From: Lachnoanaerobaculum orale
GTDB lineage: Bacteria > Bacillota > Clostridia > Lachnospirales > Lachnospiraceae
DNA length: 64,000 nt
NCBI RefSeq assembly: GCF_003862485.1
Contig: NZ_RRCM01000001.1
Span: 392,435 to 456,434, forward strand
Reading direction: 5' to 3'
Positions 25,701 to 34,884 of this stretch are shown here, one piece after another; within the stretch, counting starts at the first letter, position 1, and each line of letters opens with the position of its first letter. The translations under genes and the position numbers were made by a program. Below the pieces are notes generated by a model that saw only the letters and a list, made by a program, of their open reading frames with translations, was not told the DNA's origin and searched no databases.

Positions 25701-26372
25701 ATGATAAAATGTGAAAATCTGTCACTGGGATATGACGGAAAGGCTATAGTAGAGAATCTGAACTTTGAAATAAAAGACGGAGATTATCTATGCATTATAG
25801 GGGAGAACGGTGTGGGAAAGTCTACATTGATAAAGACGCTTTTAAAACTTATAAAGCCTGTATCCGGAGAGGTTATATATAATGAGAACCTTATGCCGAC
25901 CGAAATAGGATATCTTTCACAGCAACAGCAGCTTATGAAGGATTTCCCGGCATCCGTCTTTGAAATAGTAATCTCGGGATGTCAGTCAAAGGTGGGGATT
26001 AGACCATTTTATAATAAAAAAGAAAAGCTGGCCGCAAGGGAAAAGATAGAAGAGCTGGGGCTTTCAGACCTTATGAAAAGAAGCTTCAGTGAACTCTCAG
26101 GCGGTCAGCAGCAAAGAGTTCTTTTAGCCAGAGCATTGATGGCAGGTCAGAGGCTCATGATACTTGATGAGCCCGTGACAGGTCTTGACCCGCATGCAAG
26201 TCAAAATATGTATGATATTATCAACGGGCTTAATAAAGACGGAATGACGGTAGTTATGATTTCACATGATGTGGATGAGGCGCTTGAGTATGCGACAAAT
26301 GTGTTATATATAGGAAAGCAGATATTTTTCGGAGATACAGCCGAGTATAAAAGGAGTGTGGGAATACAATGA
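25701..26372 (+). CDS. znuC: Zinc ABC transporter ATPase
   Basis: 223 residues with Walker A GENGVGKST, Q-loop SQQQQLM, signature LSGGQQQRVLLARAL and Walker B LMILDEP. Belongs to the metal-type ABC ATPases and lies 11 bases after znuA, overlapping the permease gene by ATGA. It powers zinc import. Confidence 0.92.
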   Translation: MIKCENLSLGYDGKAIVENLNFEIKDGDYLCIIGENGVGKSTLIKTLLKLIKPVSGEVIYNENLMPTEIGYLSQQQQLMKDFPASVFEIVISGCQSKVGIRPFYNKKEKLAAREKIEELGLSDLMKRSFSELSGGQQQRVLLARALMAGQRLMILDEPVTGLDPHASQNMYDIINGLNKDGMTVVMISHDVDEALEYATNVLYIGKQIFFGDTAEYKRSVGIQ

Positions 26373-27199
26373 AAGAATTAAGTTTATATTTTAGTTATCC
26401 TTTTGTACGATATGCGATAATCGTAGGAATACTTATAGCGCTTTGCTCTTCACTTCTTGGAGTTATCCTGGTTTTGAAGAGATTTTCATTTATAGGAGAC
26501 GGACTTTCACATGTAGCTTTCGGTGCGGTATCTGTAGCTACAGTGTTTAATCTTACCGACAATATGATACTTGTACTGCCGGTAACAATTATTGCCGCAA
26601 TTATCCTTTTGAAAGGCGGTACAGGAGGCAAGATAAAAGGTGACGCCTCTATAGCCATGATGTCTGTAGGAGCGTTGGCATTCGGCTATTTGGCGATGAA
26701 TGTATTCTCAAGCGGAGCAAATCTTGCCGGAGATGTATGTACCACCCTTTTCGGATCCACCTCAATACTTACATTGACCAAGGAAAAGGTAATGCTTTGC
26801 ATTGTACTTTCCGTAATTGTGATAGCCATATTTATACTGTTTTACAATAAAATATTTGCAGTAACCTTTGATGAAAACTTTGCCGTTGCGACGGGTATCA
26901 ATACAAGAAAATACAATCTTTTGATAGCGATTGTTATTGCGGTAATTGTGGTACTGGCAATGAATCTGGTGGGATCACTGCTTATATCCGCACTTGTAGT
27001 ATTCCCGGCACTTGCTTCTATGTGTGTGTTCAAAAGCTTCTTATCCGTGACCGTATCATCGGCAATATTTTCCGTGGTATGTACAAGCGCCGGACTTTTT
27101 ATTTCAGTACTTGCAGGTTCGCCTGTAGGTGCCACTATTGTATGTATTGATATATTGGTATTCTTTGCATTTTATATAATAGGCAGAGTAAAGGGGTAG
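26369..27199 (+). CDS. znuB: Zinc ABC transporter permease
   Basis: 276 residues with about eight hydrophobic helices. DGLSHVAFGAVSVA and the later NLVGSLLISALVVFPALAS are hallmarks of the ABC-3 family (ZnuB/MntB). Last gene of the zur-znuACB operon; no clear T-rich terminator follows. Confidence 0.92.
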   Translation: MKELSLYFSYPFVRYAIIVGILIALCSSLLGVILVLKRFSFIGDGLSHVAFGAVSVATVFNLTDNMILVLPVTIIAAIILLKGGTGGKIKGDASIAMMSVGALAFGYLAMNVFSSGANLAGDVCTTLFGSTSILTLTKEKVMLCIVLSVIVIAIFILFYNKIFAVTFDENFAVATGINTRKYNLLIAIVIAVIVVLAMNLVGSLLISALVVFPALASMCVFKSFLSVTVSSAIFSVVCTSAGLFISVLAGSPVGATIVCIDILVFFAFYIIGRVKG

Positions 27200-27312
27200 T
27201 TAGTACAGACTATCCTGTATTTACGCTTAGATTTTATATTCTTTGTTATTTTTTTATCTTGATAATACTTTTGAATTAATGTAAAATCAAAGTCGAGTTT
27301 AGAAATAACAAA

Positions 27313-27334
27313 CAACCGCAGTTGTTTTCGGTTG
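27313..27334 (+). other. Small inverted repeat before gpmI
   Basis: CAACCG / CGGTTG, 6 bp with 10-base loop, about 35 bases ahead of the gpmI start. It may be a weak terminator of the zinc operon or part of the gpmI leader. Confidence 0.3.
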
Positions 27335-27368
27335 CTTAAGATAGCATTTGATGGAAAAAGAGGTATAT

Positions 27369-28898
27369 ATGGATAAGAGACCGATAGTACTATGTATAAT
27401 GGATGGTTTAGGTATAAGAAAGGGACATGATCATAATGCCGTATTTGAGGCAAAGACTCCGAATCTTGACAGACTTGAGAAGGAATATCCTTTTGTAGAA
27501 GGTCAGGCAAGCGGACTTTATGTAGGTCTGCCTGACGGACAGATGGGTAATTCCGAGGTAGGTCATATGAATATGGGTGCCGGAAGGATTATCTATCAGG
27601 AGTTGACCAGAATATCAAAGGCGATAGAGGACGGAGATTTCTATAAGAATAAGGGACTTTTGGCAGCTGTAGAGAATGTAAAGAAAAACAACAGTGCGCT
27701 TCACCTTATGGGACTTGTTTCAAGCGGCGGTGTTCACAGCTACAATACTCATATCTACGGACTTTTGGAACTTGCAAAGAGAAACGGCATAAAGGAAGTT
27801 TATGTACATGCGTTCCTTGACGGTAGAGATACACCTCCTACATCAGGTAAGGAGTTTGTAGCCGAGCTTGAAGATGAGATGGCAAAGATAGGTGTAGGTA
27901 AGGTTGCATCTGTAATGGGTCGTTTCTATGCAATGGACAGAGACAACCGTTGGGACAGAGTTGAAGCGGCTTACAATATAATGACCAAGGGCGGCAATGA
28001 AAAGGTAAGTGCCACAGAGGGTATACAGGAGTCATATGATGATGACAAGAACGATGAGTTCGTAGTACCTTTTGCAGTGGAAGGTACAAAGAGAATACAG
28101 AACAATGATTCTATAATATTCTTCAACTTCAGACCTGACAGAGCAAGAGAGATGACAAGAGTTTTCTGTGTAGACGACTTTAACGGTTTTGACAGAGGTC
28201 AAAGACTTCATACAACATTTGTTTGCTTTACAGATTATGATGACACTATCACAGATAAGATAGTTGCATTTGAAAAAGAAGAGATAAAGGATACATTCGG
28301 TGAGTTCTTGGCTGCACATCATTTAAAGCAGTTAAGACTTGCAGAGACTGAAAAGTACGCACATGTTACTTTCTTCTTCAACGGCGGTAAGGAAGAGCCG
28401 AATGAGGGTGAGGACAGAATCCTTGTAAATTCTCCTAAGGATGTGGCAACCTATGACCTCAAGCCTCAGATGAGTGCTTATGAGGTTTGTGACAAGCTTG
28501 TAGGTGCTATAAAGGGCGGTAAGTACGATGTTATAATCATCAACTTTGCAAACCCTGATATGGTCGGACATACTGCAGTGGAATCTGCAGCTATAAAGGC
28601 TGTAGAGGTAGTGGATGAGTGTGTCGGAAAGGCGGTTGAAGCAATCAAGGAAGTGAACGGTATAATGTTTATCTGTGCCGACCACGGAAACTGTGAGACA
28701 TTGGTTGATGAGAAAACAGGTGAGCCTTATACGGCACATACTACAAACCCTGTACCTTTTATACTTGTAAATGCGGACCCTAAGTATAAGCTTGCAGAAG
28801 GTGGCAGACTTTGTGATATAGTTCCTACACTTATAGAGCTTATGGGAATGAAAAAACCTGAGGCTATGACAGGAAAGAGCCTTTTGGTTGAGAAATAA
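27369..28898 (+). CDS. gpmI: 2,3-bisphosphoglycerate-independent phosphoglycerate mutase
   Basis: 509 residues, normal length. Interconverts 3- and 2-phosphoglycerate in glycolysis using two manganese ions. CIMDGLGIR holds the first metal aspartate, PDGQMGNSEVGHMN the nucleophilic serine, FLDGRDTPP and RFYAMDRDNRWDR the substrate arginines, and DHGNCE, AHTTNPVPFIL the C-terminal metal site. I chose ATG 27369 (AAGAGG just upstream) because the sequence MDKRPIVLCIMDG is where the family starts; TTG 27348 and ATG 27351 lack sites. Single-gene unit. Confidence 0.95.
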   Translation: MDKRPIVLCIMDGLGIRKGHDHNAVFEAKTPNLDRLEKEYPFVEGQASGLYVGLPDGQMGNSEVGHMNMGAGRIIYQELTRISKAIEDGDFYKNKGLLAAVENVKKNNSALHLMGLVSSGGVHSYNTHIYGLLELAKRNGIKEVYVHAFLDGRDTPPTSGKEFVAELEDEMAKIGVGKVASVMGRFYAMDRDNRWDRVEAAYNIMTKGGNEKVSATEGIQESYDDDKNDEFVVPFAVEGTKRIQNNDSIIFFNFRPDRAREMTRVFCVDDFNGFDRGQRLHTTFVCFTDYDDTITDKIVAFEKEEIKDTFGEFLAAHHLKQLRLAETEKYAHVTFFFNGGKEEPNEGEDRILVNSPKDVATYDLKPQMSAYEVCDKLVGAIKGGKYDVIIINFANPDMVGHTAVESAAIKAVEVVDECVGKAVEAIKEVNGIMFICADHGNCETLVDEKTGEPYTAHTTNPVPFILVNADPKYKLAEGGRLCDIVPTLIELMGMKKPEAMTGKSLLVEK

Positions 28899-28915
28899 AA
28901 TATAAATGATATGAT

Positions 28916-28951
28916 AAAACGCTCGAAGGTAATACTCCGGGCGTTTTTTAT
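28916..28951 (+). terminator. gpmI terminator
   Basis: AAAACGCTCG pairs with CGGGCGTTTT (one G-T), followed by T residues. Confidence 0.8.
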
Positions 28952-29009
28952 TGCCTATATTTTTAAACAAAATTTAATCAATATGTACTTATTATTCATA
29001 TGATATTGC

Positions 29010-29093
29010 TTGACATTATAAATAGTTAGTGTATTATTTGTATTGGTACAGTTAATATAATTTATCACATAACAAAGAGTGAAATAAATTATA
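29010..29093 (+). promoter_or_regulatory. Promoter and leader hairpin of the SLH/MacAB operon
   Basis: TTGACA 29010-29015 and TATTAT 29032-29037, 16-base spacer. The leader holds an inverted repeat: TATAATTTATCAC (29056-29068) faces GTG..ATAAATTATA (29079-29093). Role unknown. Confidence 0.6.
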
Positions 29094-29172
29094 AATATTT
29101 TGTGATTATTATTGTTTAGAGGTAAATTTGCGATATAATATCAAATACTTTACAATAAATGACGGAGGTTAT

Positions 29173-30279
29173 ATGAAAAGGAATATAATAAAAATAGGAG
29201 CTTTGGGACTTGCTTCTATAATGACTTTTGAGAGCGTGGGAGCAGGCAGCGTATTTGCACAGAGCTCAAACTTTGAATTAAGAAAAAAAGTAATAGGTCT
29301 TACGGGAATTACCTTTGTAAGCGGAAATATAGACAGATTTGTAACCAGAGGTGAATTCGCCAAGATGCTTGCACAGGCTTCACCGTATCGCTCGGTACTT
29401 ACCAAAAACAGCAACACATCGGTATTTAATGATGTGCCTAAGGACAATGAAAATGCGGCGGCTATAAAGATGGCTGTGGAGCACGGATATATGACAGGAT
29501 ATCTTGGCGGAGTTTTCAAGCCGAACGACAATGTTACGCTTAATGATGCAATAAGAGGAGTACTTACATTGCTTGGATATGATGCAAGCGATTTTGCGGG
29601 AGACGCCAACAATAAGAGAATGGCAAAGTACGGCTTCCTTGAGCTTAACGAAAATCTTACATCACTGAGCGCCAATTCAAATCTTACCGTTAGAGATTGT
29701 ATAAATCTTTTCTACAATATGTTAAAGACCAATATGAAAGACGGCGGTGCATATGTGGTTACGGTATTTAACGGTGAAATAAACAAGGACAAGGAAGTAA
29801 ATCCTCTAAAACTTGCAGATAATTCACTAAAGGGACCGAAGGTTGTAAAGTCTGTAAATCAGCTTGCAAGGGCTTTGCCTTTTGACTATAAGGACGGAAA
29901 CTTATTTGTAGACGGAAGAAGTGTGGGTGCCGATTACTTCAAGAGTCTTATGGAATCATCGGATGTGGGACTTGTAATCTATTATTCCGCAGCTGCAAAG
30001 ACTGTTTGGGCATATGATGAGAATACTGACGCCACCAACGGAAAGAAGGCTGTACACGGTACCGTGGAGAGTATTTACTATGAGTCGACTTCTTCACTTA
30101 CACCTACATCGGTTACTATTGACGGACAGGAATATCAGATTACAAACAGCGATATGCAGTTTGCATTCTCTATCTACGGAAGCATCAAGGTAAACGATGA
30201 TGTTACATTGGTAGTGGATATCAATAATGCCGAAGACGGTACTTCGACATATTCGGTAGTTGATTATATAGAGGATTAG
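29173..30279 (+). CDS. S-layer homology domain protein
   Basis: 368 residues, ATG 29173 with GGAGG. Signal peptide ends near SVFA-QSS. Residues about 45-190 contain SLH-type repeats (FVTRGEFAKMLAQ, FNDVPKDNENAAAIKMAVEHGYMTGYLGGVFKPNDNVTLNDAIRGVL), which bind secondary wall polymers. The C-terminal half has beta-rich segments (VHGTVESIYYESTSSLTPTSVTIDGQEY). First gene of an operon with a MacAB-like exporter, suggesting it tethers or assists that complex at the wall. Confidence 0.85.
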   Translation: MKRNIIKIGALGLASIMTFESVGAGSVFAQSSNFELRKKVIGLTGITFVSGNIDRFVTRGEFAKMLAQASPYRSVLTKNSNTSVFNDVPKDNENAAAIKMAVEHGYMTGYLGGVFKPNDNVTLNDAIRGVLTLLGYDASDFAGDANNKRMAKYGFLELNENLTSLSANSNLTVRDCINLFYNMLKTNMKDGGAYVVTVFNGEINKDKEVNPLKLADNSLKGPKVVKSVNQLARALPFDYKDGNLFVDGRSVGADYFKSLMESSDVGLVIYYSAAAKTVWAYDENTDATNGKKAVHGTVESIYYESTSSLTPTSVTIDGQEYQITNSDMQFAFSIYGSIKVNDDVTLVVDINNAEDGTSTYSVVDYIED

Positions 30280-30289
30280 TGGGGGAAAG

Positions 30290-32062
30290 ATGAAGAAAAG
30301 ATTTATAGTTATACCTGCACTTGTAGTACTTGGAGTAGGCGGATTTTTCTTTATGAAGTCAAGGAATGCTTCCAAGATGGATATGAGTACATTCGTATCG
30401 ACGGCGGTAGTGACAAAACAGGATATTTCTTCCGAGATTTCTTCCTCGGGTACTATTACTCCTAAGGATACTTACAATATCACCGCACTTGTGTCGGGAG
30501 AGATTATTTCGGCTGATTTCAATGTGGGAGATACCGTAACCAAGGATCAGGTGTTGTATCAGTTAGATAAGTCAAGCCTTGAATCGGATATGAATTCTTC
30601 AAACAATTCACTCAATAAGGCAAGTTCAGGTTATGCCAATGCAAGCAAGGAGTATGCAAAGGCAAAGGCCGAATTTGCAGGAAATCTTTACCGCTCCACC
30701 AGAAAGGGATATATAAAGGAACTCAGTATCCAGGACGGAGATAAGATAAGCGGCGGAACCAAGCTTGCGACTATCTACAATGACAATGTGATGAATATTC
30801 GTATTCCTTTCTTAAGTGCGGAGGCCGGTAATATAACTCCCGGTATGACCGGAATATTGACACTTACTGAGACAGGTGAACAGGTTGAAGGTAAGGTGGT
30901 GTCCGTTTCAAGTATGGATCAGGCCATGGACGGCGGCAGACTTGTCCGCAATGTCACCTTTGAGGTGAACAATCCGGGCGGTCTGACAGATAAGACAACC
31001 GCAAATGCTACAGTCGGAGATATAACTTCTACAGGTGACGGAACCTTTGAGGCTTCCACAAATGTGGATATGAGTGCGGACCTTGCCGCAGGTGTGGATA
31101 TTGAAAAAGTGCTTGTAAATGTAGGAGACTATGTGGAAGTAGGAACACCTATATTTAAGATGACATCAGAGAGTGCGGACAAGCTTTTAAAGACATATAA
31201 GGATGCCGTGGATACCGCACAGGGTGATGTGGATACGGCCAAGAAAGGTGTGGATACAGCCAAGAAGACTTCGGATGAATACACTATCAAATCACCTATT
31301 GCCGGAAAGGTAATCAGTAAGAATTATAAGGTCGGAGATAAGGTCGGCTCAGGCGGTGACAATAAGGCGACCACTATGGCGGTTATCTACGATATGAGTT
31401 CATATACATTCAAGATGAGTGTGGATGAGAAGGATATTACAAAGGTTCAAAGCGGTCAGAAAGTAAGAATAAAGTCCGATGCCTTCCCTGATAAAGAGTA
31501 CTCGGGTACGGTGACCAATGTAAGTCTTGAGAGTACCAGCCAAAACGGTGTCTCGACCTACCCTGTTACTGTAACTCTGGATGAAACCTATGATTTGCTT
31601 CCGGGAATGAATGTAGACGGATATATCACACTTGAGTCCGCAAAGGATGCACTCACTATACCTTCAAATGCGCTTATGAGAGGCAATAAGGTATATGTAA
31701 GAGATAATTCCGCCACAGAGGCAAAGGCAGGTTCAAAAAGTGATGAGAGCGGAGCTGCAAACTCAAGCGGTGACGGACTGATTCCGGCAGGATTTAAAGA
31801 AGTTACGGTAACCACAGGTGTTATCAATTCGGATTTTGTACAGATTACTTCAGGACTTAATGAAGGTGATGAAGTCTATGTGGATGAGACCGCGGATATG
31901 AGTGTAGGTGAAACCGGTGCTGACGGAATGCCTGCAGACGGCGGCGGAGCCGGAGCAGAAGGAGCCGGAGCCGGAGCCGGAGCTGAAGGAGCCGGTGCAG
32001 GTGCTGAAGGAGCCGGCGGAGCGGACGCAGGCGGTGCAGATGCGGGAGCCGGAGGTCAGTAA
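30290..32062 (+). CDS. HlyD/MacA-type efflux adaptor
   Basis: 590 residues. N-terminal membrane anchor (FIVIPALVVLGVGGFFFMK), then two biotinyl-lipoyl half motifs (SGEIISADFNVGDTVTKDQVLYQLD; IKSPIAGKVISKNYKVGDKV), a beta-barrel region and MacA-like C-terminal domain. Longer than usual because a second lipoyl-like block is inserted and because the last ~50 residues are a low-complexity tail of Gly, Ala and Glu (AGAEGAGAGAGAEGAGAGAE). Overlaps the ATPase gene by one base (TAATG). Confidence 0.88.
   Translation: MKKRFIVIPALVVLGVGGFFFMKSRNASKMDMSTFVSTAVVTKQDISSEISSSGTITPKDTYNITALVSGEIISADFNVGDTVTKDQVLYQLDKSSLESDMNSSNNSLNKASSGYANASKEYAKAKAEFAGNLYRSTRKGYIKELSIQDGDKISGGTKLATIYNDNVMNIRIPFLSAEAGNITPGMTGILTLTETGEQVEGKVVSVSSMDQAMDGGRLVRNVTFEVNNPGGLTDKTTANATVGDITSTGDGTFEASTNVDMSADLAAGVDIEKVLVNVGDYVEVGTPIFKMTSESADKLLKTYKDAVDTAQGDVDTAKKGVDTAKKTSDEYTIKSPIAGKVISKNYKVGDKVGSGGDNKATTMAVIYDMSSYTFKMSVDEKDITKVQSGQKVRIKSDAFPDKEYSGTVTNVSLESTSQNGVSTYPVTVTLDETYDLLPGMNVDGYITLESAKDALTIPSNALMRGNKVYVRDNSATEAKAGSKSDESGAANSSGDGLIPAGFKEVTVTTGVINSDFVQITSGLNEGDEVYVDETADMSVGETGADGMPADGGGAGAEGAGAGAGAEGAGAGAEGAGGADAGGADAGAGGQ
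31942..32059 (+). repeat. GAG/GCC-rich low-complexity coding repeat
   Basis: Short imperfect repeats of GGAGCCGGAGC / GAAGGAGCCGG encoding the Gly-Ala-Glu tail of the adaptor. All repeat lengths are multiples of three, so copy changes would keep the frame. Base composition is much richer in G+C than the surroundings. Confidence 0.75.
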
Positions 32063-32766
32063 TGGAAAAACTTATCCAAATGATTGATATTCGAAAAGAG
32101 TACAAGATGGGTGATGAGACGGTCTATGCCAATGACGGCATTACGCTGGATATTGATAAGGGTGAGTTCGTAGCGATAGTCGGAAAGTCGGGATCGGGAA
32201 AGTCCACTCTTATGAATATCATAGGAGCATTGGATGTGCCGACTTCAGGTACTTATCTTCTGGGCGGAAAGGATGTAGGTAAGATGAGTGACAATCAGCT
32301 TGCGGATATTAGAAACAAGATGATCGGATTTGTCTTCCAGCAGTACAATCTTTTGCCCAGAATGAATATACTTGAAAATGTGGAATTGCCGCTTTTGTAT
32401 GCACATGTACCGACACATGAGAGAGAAAAAAGAGCTTTGGAGGCGCTTGAAAAGGTGGGCTTGGCAGAAAAGGCAAACCAGATGCCCAAGCAGCTTTCAG
32501 GAGGACAGCAGCAAAGAGTGAGTATTGCAAGAGCTCTTGCCGCCAATCCTTCTCTTATACTTGCAGATGAGCCTACAGGAGCCCTTGATTCAAAGACAAG
32601 CCGTCAGGTACTGGACTTCTTTAAGAAGATTCATGAAGAGGGAAATACGGTTATTATGATTACACATGATAATTCAATCGCCATTGAGGCGAAGAGAGTC
32701 ATTAGAATAGCGGACGGCAAAATAAATTTTGATGGAAGTAGTGAAGATTATGCTGCAATCATTTAA
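32062..32766 (+). CDS. MacB-type ABC transporter ATPase
   Basis: 234 residues. Walker A GKSGSGKSTLMNI, signature LSGGQQQRVSIARAL, Walker B LILADEPTGALDSKT; the LolD/MacB/FtsE class. Pairs with the FtsX-like permease encoded next, overlapping it by 17 bases. Probable export of a peptide, lipid or antibiotic through the HlyD-type adaptor. Confidence 0.93.
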   Translation: MEKLIQMIDIRKEYKMGDETVYANDGITLDIDKGEFVAIVGKSGSGKSTLMNIIGALDVPTSGTYLLGGKDVGKMSDNQLADIRNKMIGFVFQQYNLLPRMNILENVELPLLYAHVPTHEREKRALEALEKVGLAEKANQMPKQLSGGQQQRVSIARALAANPSLILADEPTGALDSKTSRQVLDFFKKIHEEGNTVIMITHDNSIAIEAKRVIRIADGKINFDGSSEDYAAII

Positions 32767-33928
32767 ACTTGCGATAAAGAGTATTATTGCGAATAAGATG
32801 AGATCATTCCTTACCATGCTTGGACTTATAATAGGTGTGTCGGCAGTAGTTATACTGGTAAGTGTAATGATGGGATATATGAACAATATGGTGAAGTCCT
32901 TTATGGATATGGGAGCCAATACTATAAGCGTCAGCCTTGTAAATTCGCCGGCAAGACAGGCAAGTATTGATCAGATGTATGATTTTTTCAATGAGAACAG
33001 GAATGTATTTTCGGAGATGAGCCCACAGGTAGGTGTAAGCGGTACTATAAAGGTGGGAACTACCAAGTCCACAAGCACCACGGTAAGCGGTGTAAGCGAA
33101 TACTATAGTAAGATGAAAAACTACAAGCTTGAAAAGGGAAGAAATCTCTCATATGCGGATATGATATCAAGGCAAAAGGTAGTTGTAATAGGCTATTATG
33201 TGGCTTTGAAGCTTTTCGGCTCACCGAAGGAAGCTTTGGGTCAGATTATAAAGATAAACGGTTCGGCGTTCACAGTCGTGGGTGTTGTGGAAAGGCAGGA
33301 TAAAAAGCAGTTGTCGGCCAGAGGAAATGACGACTTTGCACTGATGCCTTACTCCACTGCAGGACAGTTAAACGGTACTTCGGTACCTGATACTTACACA
33401 TTTGCTACTGTGGATACTAAGGTAAGCGATAAGGCTGTGACTCTTTTGAAAGATTTTTTAAAGACCATTTATACACAAAAGGAAACATATTTTGTGGAGT
33501 CTATGAGCCAGATGCTTAGTGAAATAAATGTTCAGCTGGCACTTATGAGTACCATTATCGGAGCTATAGCAGGTATATCACTCCTTGTGGCAGGTGTTGG
33601 TGTTATGAATATTATGCTGGTTTCTGTAACTGAGAGAACAAGAGAGATAGGTATCAGAAAGGCGCTTGGAGCCAGAAAAGGTGTTATAATGCAGCAATTT
33701 GTTATTGAGGCATTGGTTACAAGTACATTGGGAGGCTCTGTAGGTATTTTGCTTGGCTGTATAGTCAGTCCTACTATAGGCAATATTATGGGAATGAGTT
33801 CACCTGCAAACTTTAATGCTGTAATTATTTCTTTCAGTGTATCCGTAGCTATAGGTCTTATATTCGGCTATATGCCTGCTATGAGAGCTGCAAGTCTTAA
33901 TCCTATAGATGCGCTTAGAAGCGAATAA
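32750..33928 (+). CDS. MacB/FtsX-type ABC permease
   Basis: 392 residues. Start at ATG 32750, since MLQSFKLAIKSIIANKMRSF is the standard beginning of such permeases; a TTG at 32729 would add seven codons. One N-terminal membrane helix, a large extracellular MacB-PCD-like domain, then three helices with GVGVMNIMLVSVTERTREIGIRKALGA, the coupling region of FtsX permeases. Last gene of the operon. Confidence 0.92.
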   Translation: MLQSFKLAIKSIIANKMRSFLTMLGLIIGVSAVVILVSVMMGYMNNMVKSFMDMGANTISVSLVNSPARQASIDQMYDFFNENRNVFSEMSPQVGVSGTIKVGTTKSTSTTVSGVSEYYSKMKNYKLEKGRNLSYADMISRQKVVVIGYYVALKLFGSPKEALGQIIKINGSAFTVVGVVERQDKKQLSARGNDDFALMPYSTAGQLNGTSVPDTYTFATVDTKVSDKAVTLLKDFLKTIYTQKETYFVESMSQMLSEINVQLALMSTIIGAIAGISLLVAGVGVMNIMLVSVTERTREIGIRKALGARKGVIMQQFVIEALVTSTLGGSVGILLGCIVSPTIGNIMGMSSPANFNAVIISFSVSVAIGLIFGYMPAMRAASLNPIDALRSE

Positions 33929-33934
33929 ATTTTT

Positions 33935-33960
33935 ACTCGGGGGAGCCCCCGAGTTTTTTA
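33935..33960 (+). terminator. Strong terminator of the SLH/MacAB operon
   Basis: ACTCGGGGG and CCCCCGAGT form a GC-rich stem with a tiny loop, then TTTTTT. Confidence 0.92.
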
Positions 33961-34039
33961 TTTCAGTAAATATATGATAAATTTTGTAGACATAGGCTTT
34001 ATATTGTGCTTTAGATAGTAAAATTTAATATAAATTATA

Positions 34040-34068
34040 TTGGCTAATCTACTTATATAAGATATACT
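34040..34068 (+). promoter_or_regulatory. Promoter of a second probable leaderless mRNA
   Basis: TTGGCT 34040-34045 and TATACT 34063-34068, 17-base spacer. The ATG at 34075 is seven bases from the end of the -10 box, where transcription normally starts, and no ribosome site is visible. Confidence 0.55.
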
Positions 34069-34074
34069 AAAGAA

Positions 34075-34884
34075 ATGAAGAAATTTTTTTATACATTGTG
34101 GGTGTGTTTATACCCTATAATTATTTATTCGGCAGTACAGCTTATGATAATGATTGTGGCTATGGTTGCATTTATGGTGTCAGGAGTGACGGCATATGAT
34201 AAGCTGTTGGATTCAGTGATTCCGTATCTATTACCGCTTACCGCGGTGAGCGCCGTGATTACATTTGTACCTATGATACTGTTTTATTATTTCGATAAGA
34301 AAAAAGGCAGGGGCTTTACAGAGAGCAATGCAAAGCCGTTAGACTTTTTGATGGCTGCTTTAGGAGGAGCGGGAATTGCGATAGTACTCAATGTAATTAT
34401 AGGCATCAGCGGACTTGCAAACTTAGATAAAAGTTTTATGGAAGTAAGCGAGGCTATATCAAGTCCGCCATTTCCTGTTATTTTGCTTTGTGCAGGTGTG
34501 ATAGCTCCGATAATAGAGGAACTTATATTCAGAGGTTTGGTATTCAACAGAATAAAATACAATTACAATGCTGTAGCGGCAATAATTATATCCTCAATAG
34601 CATTCGGTATTTATCACGGAAATCTGACACAGGGTGTATATGCAACTCTTCTGGGACTTTGTCTGGCATATGTATACAATAAGACCGGGAACCTGCTTGT
34701 GCCTATATGTATACATATAAGTGCGAATGTGATAGTGAATTTTTATGGTAAGCTCAGTGAGAACTTCGATACGGTAACGAAGTTTTTGGAGTCGGCAGCG
34801 ATATTTATGGTAGTTCTGTTGCTTTGCCTGATATTTGCCATAATAGGAATTATATATTTTATAAGAAGAAAGGTTAAACAATGA
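34075..34884 (+). CDS. CPBP-family intramembrane metalloprotease
   Basis: 269 residues with about eight membrane helices. Catalytic motifs of the CAAX/CPBP (ABI) family: EELIFRGLVFNRI, IAFGIYHGNLTQG and HISANVIVN. Members process prenylated or bacteriocin-related proteins; target here unknown. Overlaps the glycosyltransferase gene by ATGA. Translation may start from a leaderless mRNA. Confidence 0.9.
   Translation: MKKFFYTLWVCLYPIIIYSAVQLMIMIVAMVAFMVSGVTAYDKLLDSVIPYLLPLTAVSAVITFVPMILFYYFDKKKGRGFTESNAKPLDFLMAALGGAGIAIVLNVIIGISGLANLDKSFMEVSEAISSPPFPVILLCAGVIAPIIEELIFRGLVFNRIKYNYNAVAAIIISSIAFGIYHGNLTQGVYATLLGLCLAYVYNKTGNLLVPICIHISANVIVNFYGKLSENFDTVTKFLESAAIFMVVLLLCLIFAIIGIIYFIRRKVKQ

Noticed and set aside
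28332..28970. 212-codon minus-strand frame inside gpmI
   Set aside because: Antisense of a conserved gene, no ribosome site, no recognisable motif.
31857..32105. Arg/Leu/His-rich minus-strand frame
   Set aside because: Shadow of the Gly/Ala/Glu coding tail of the efflux adaptor.
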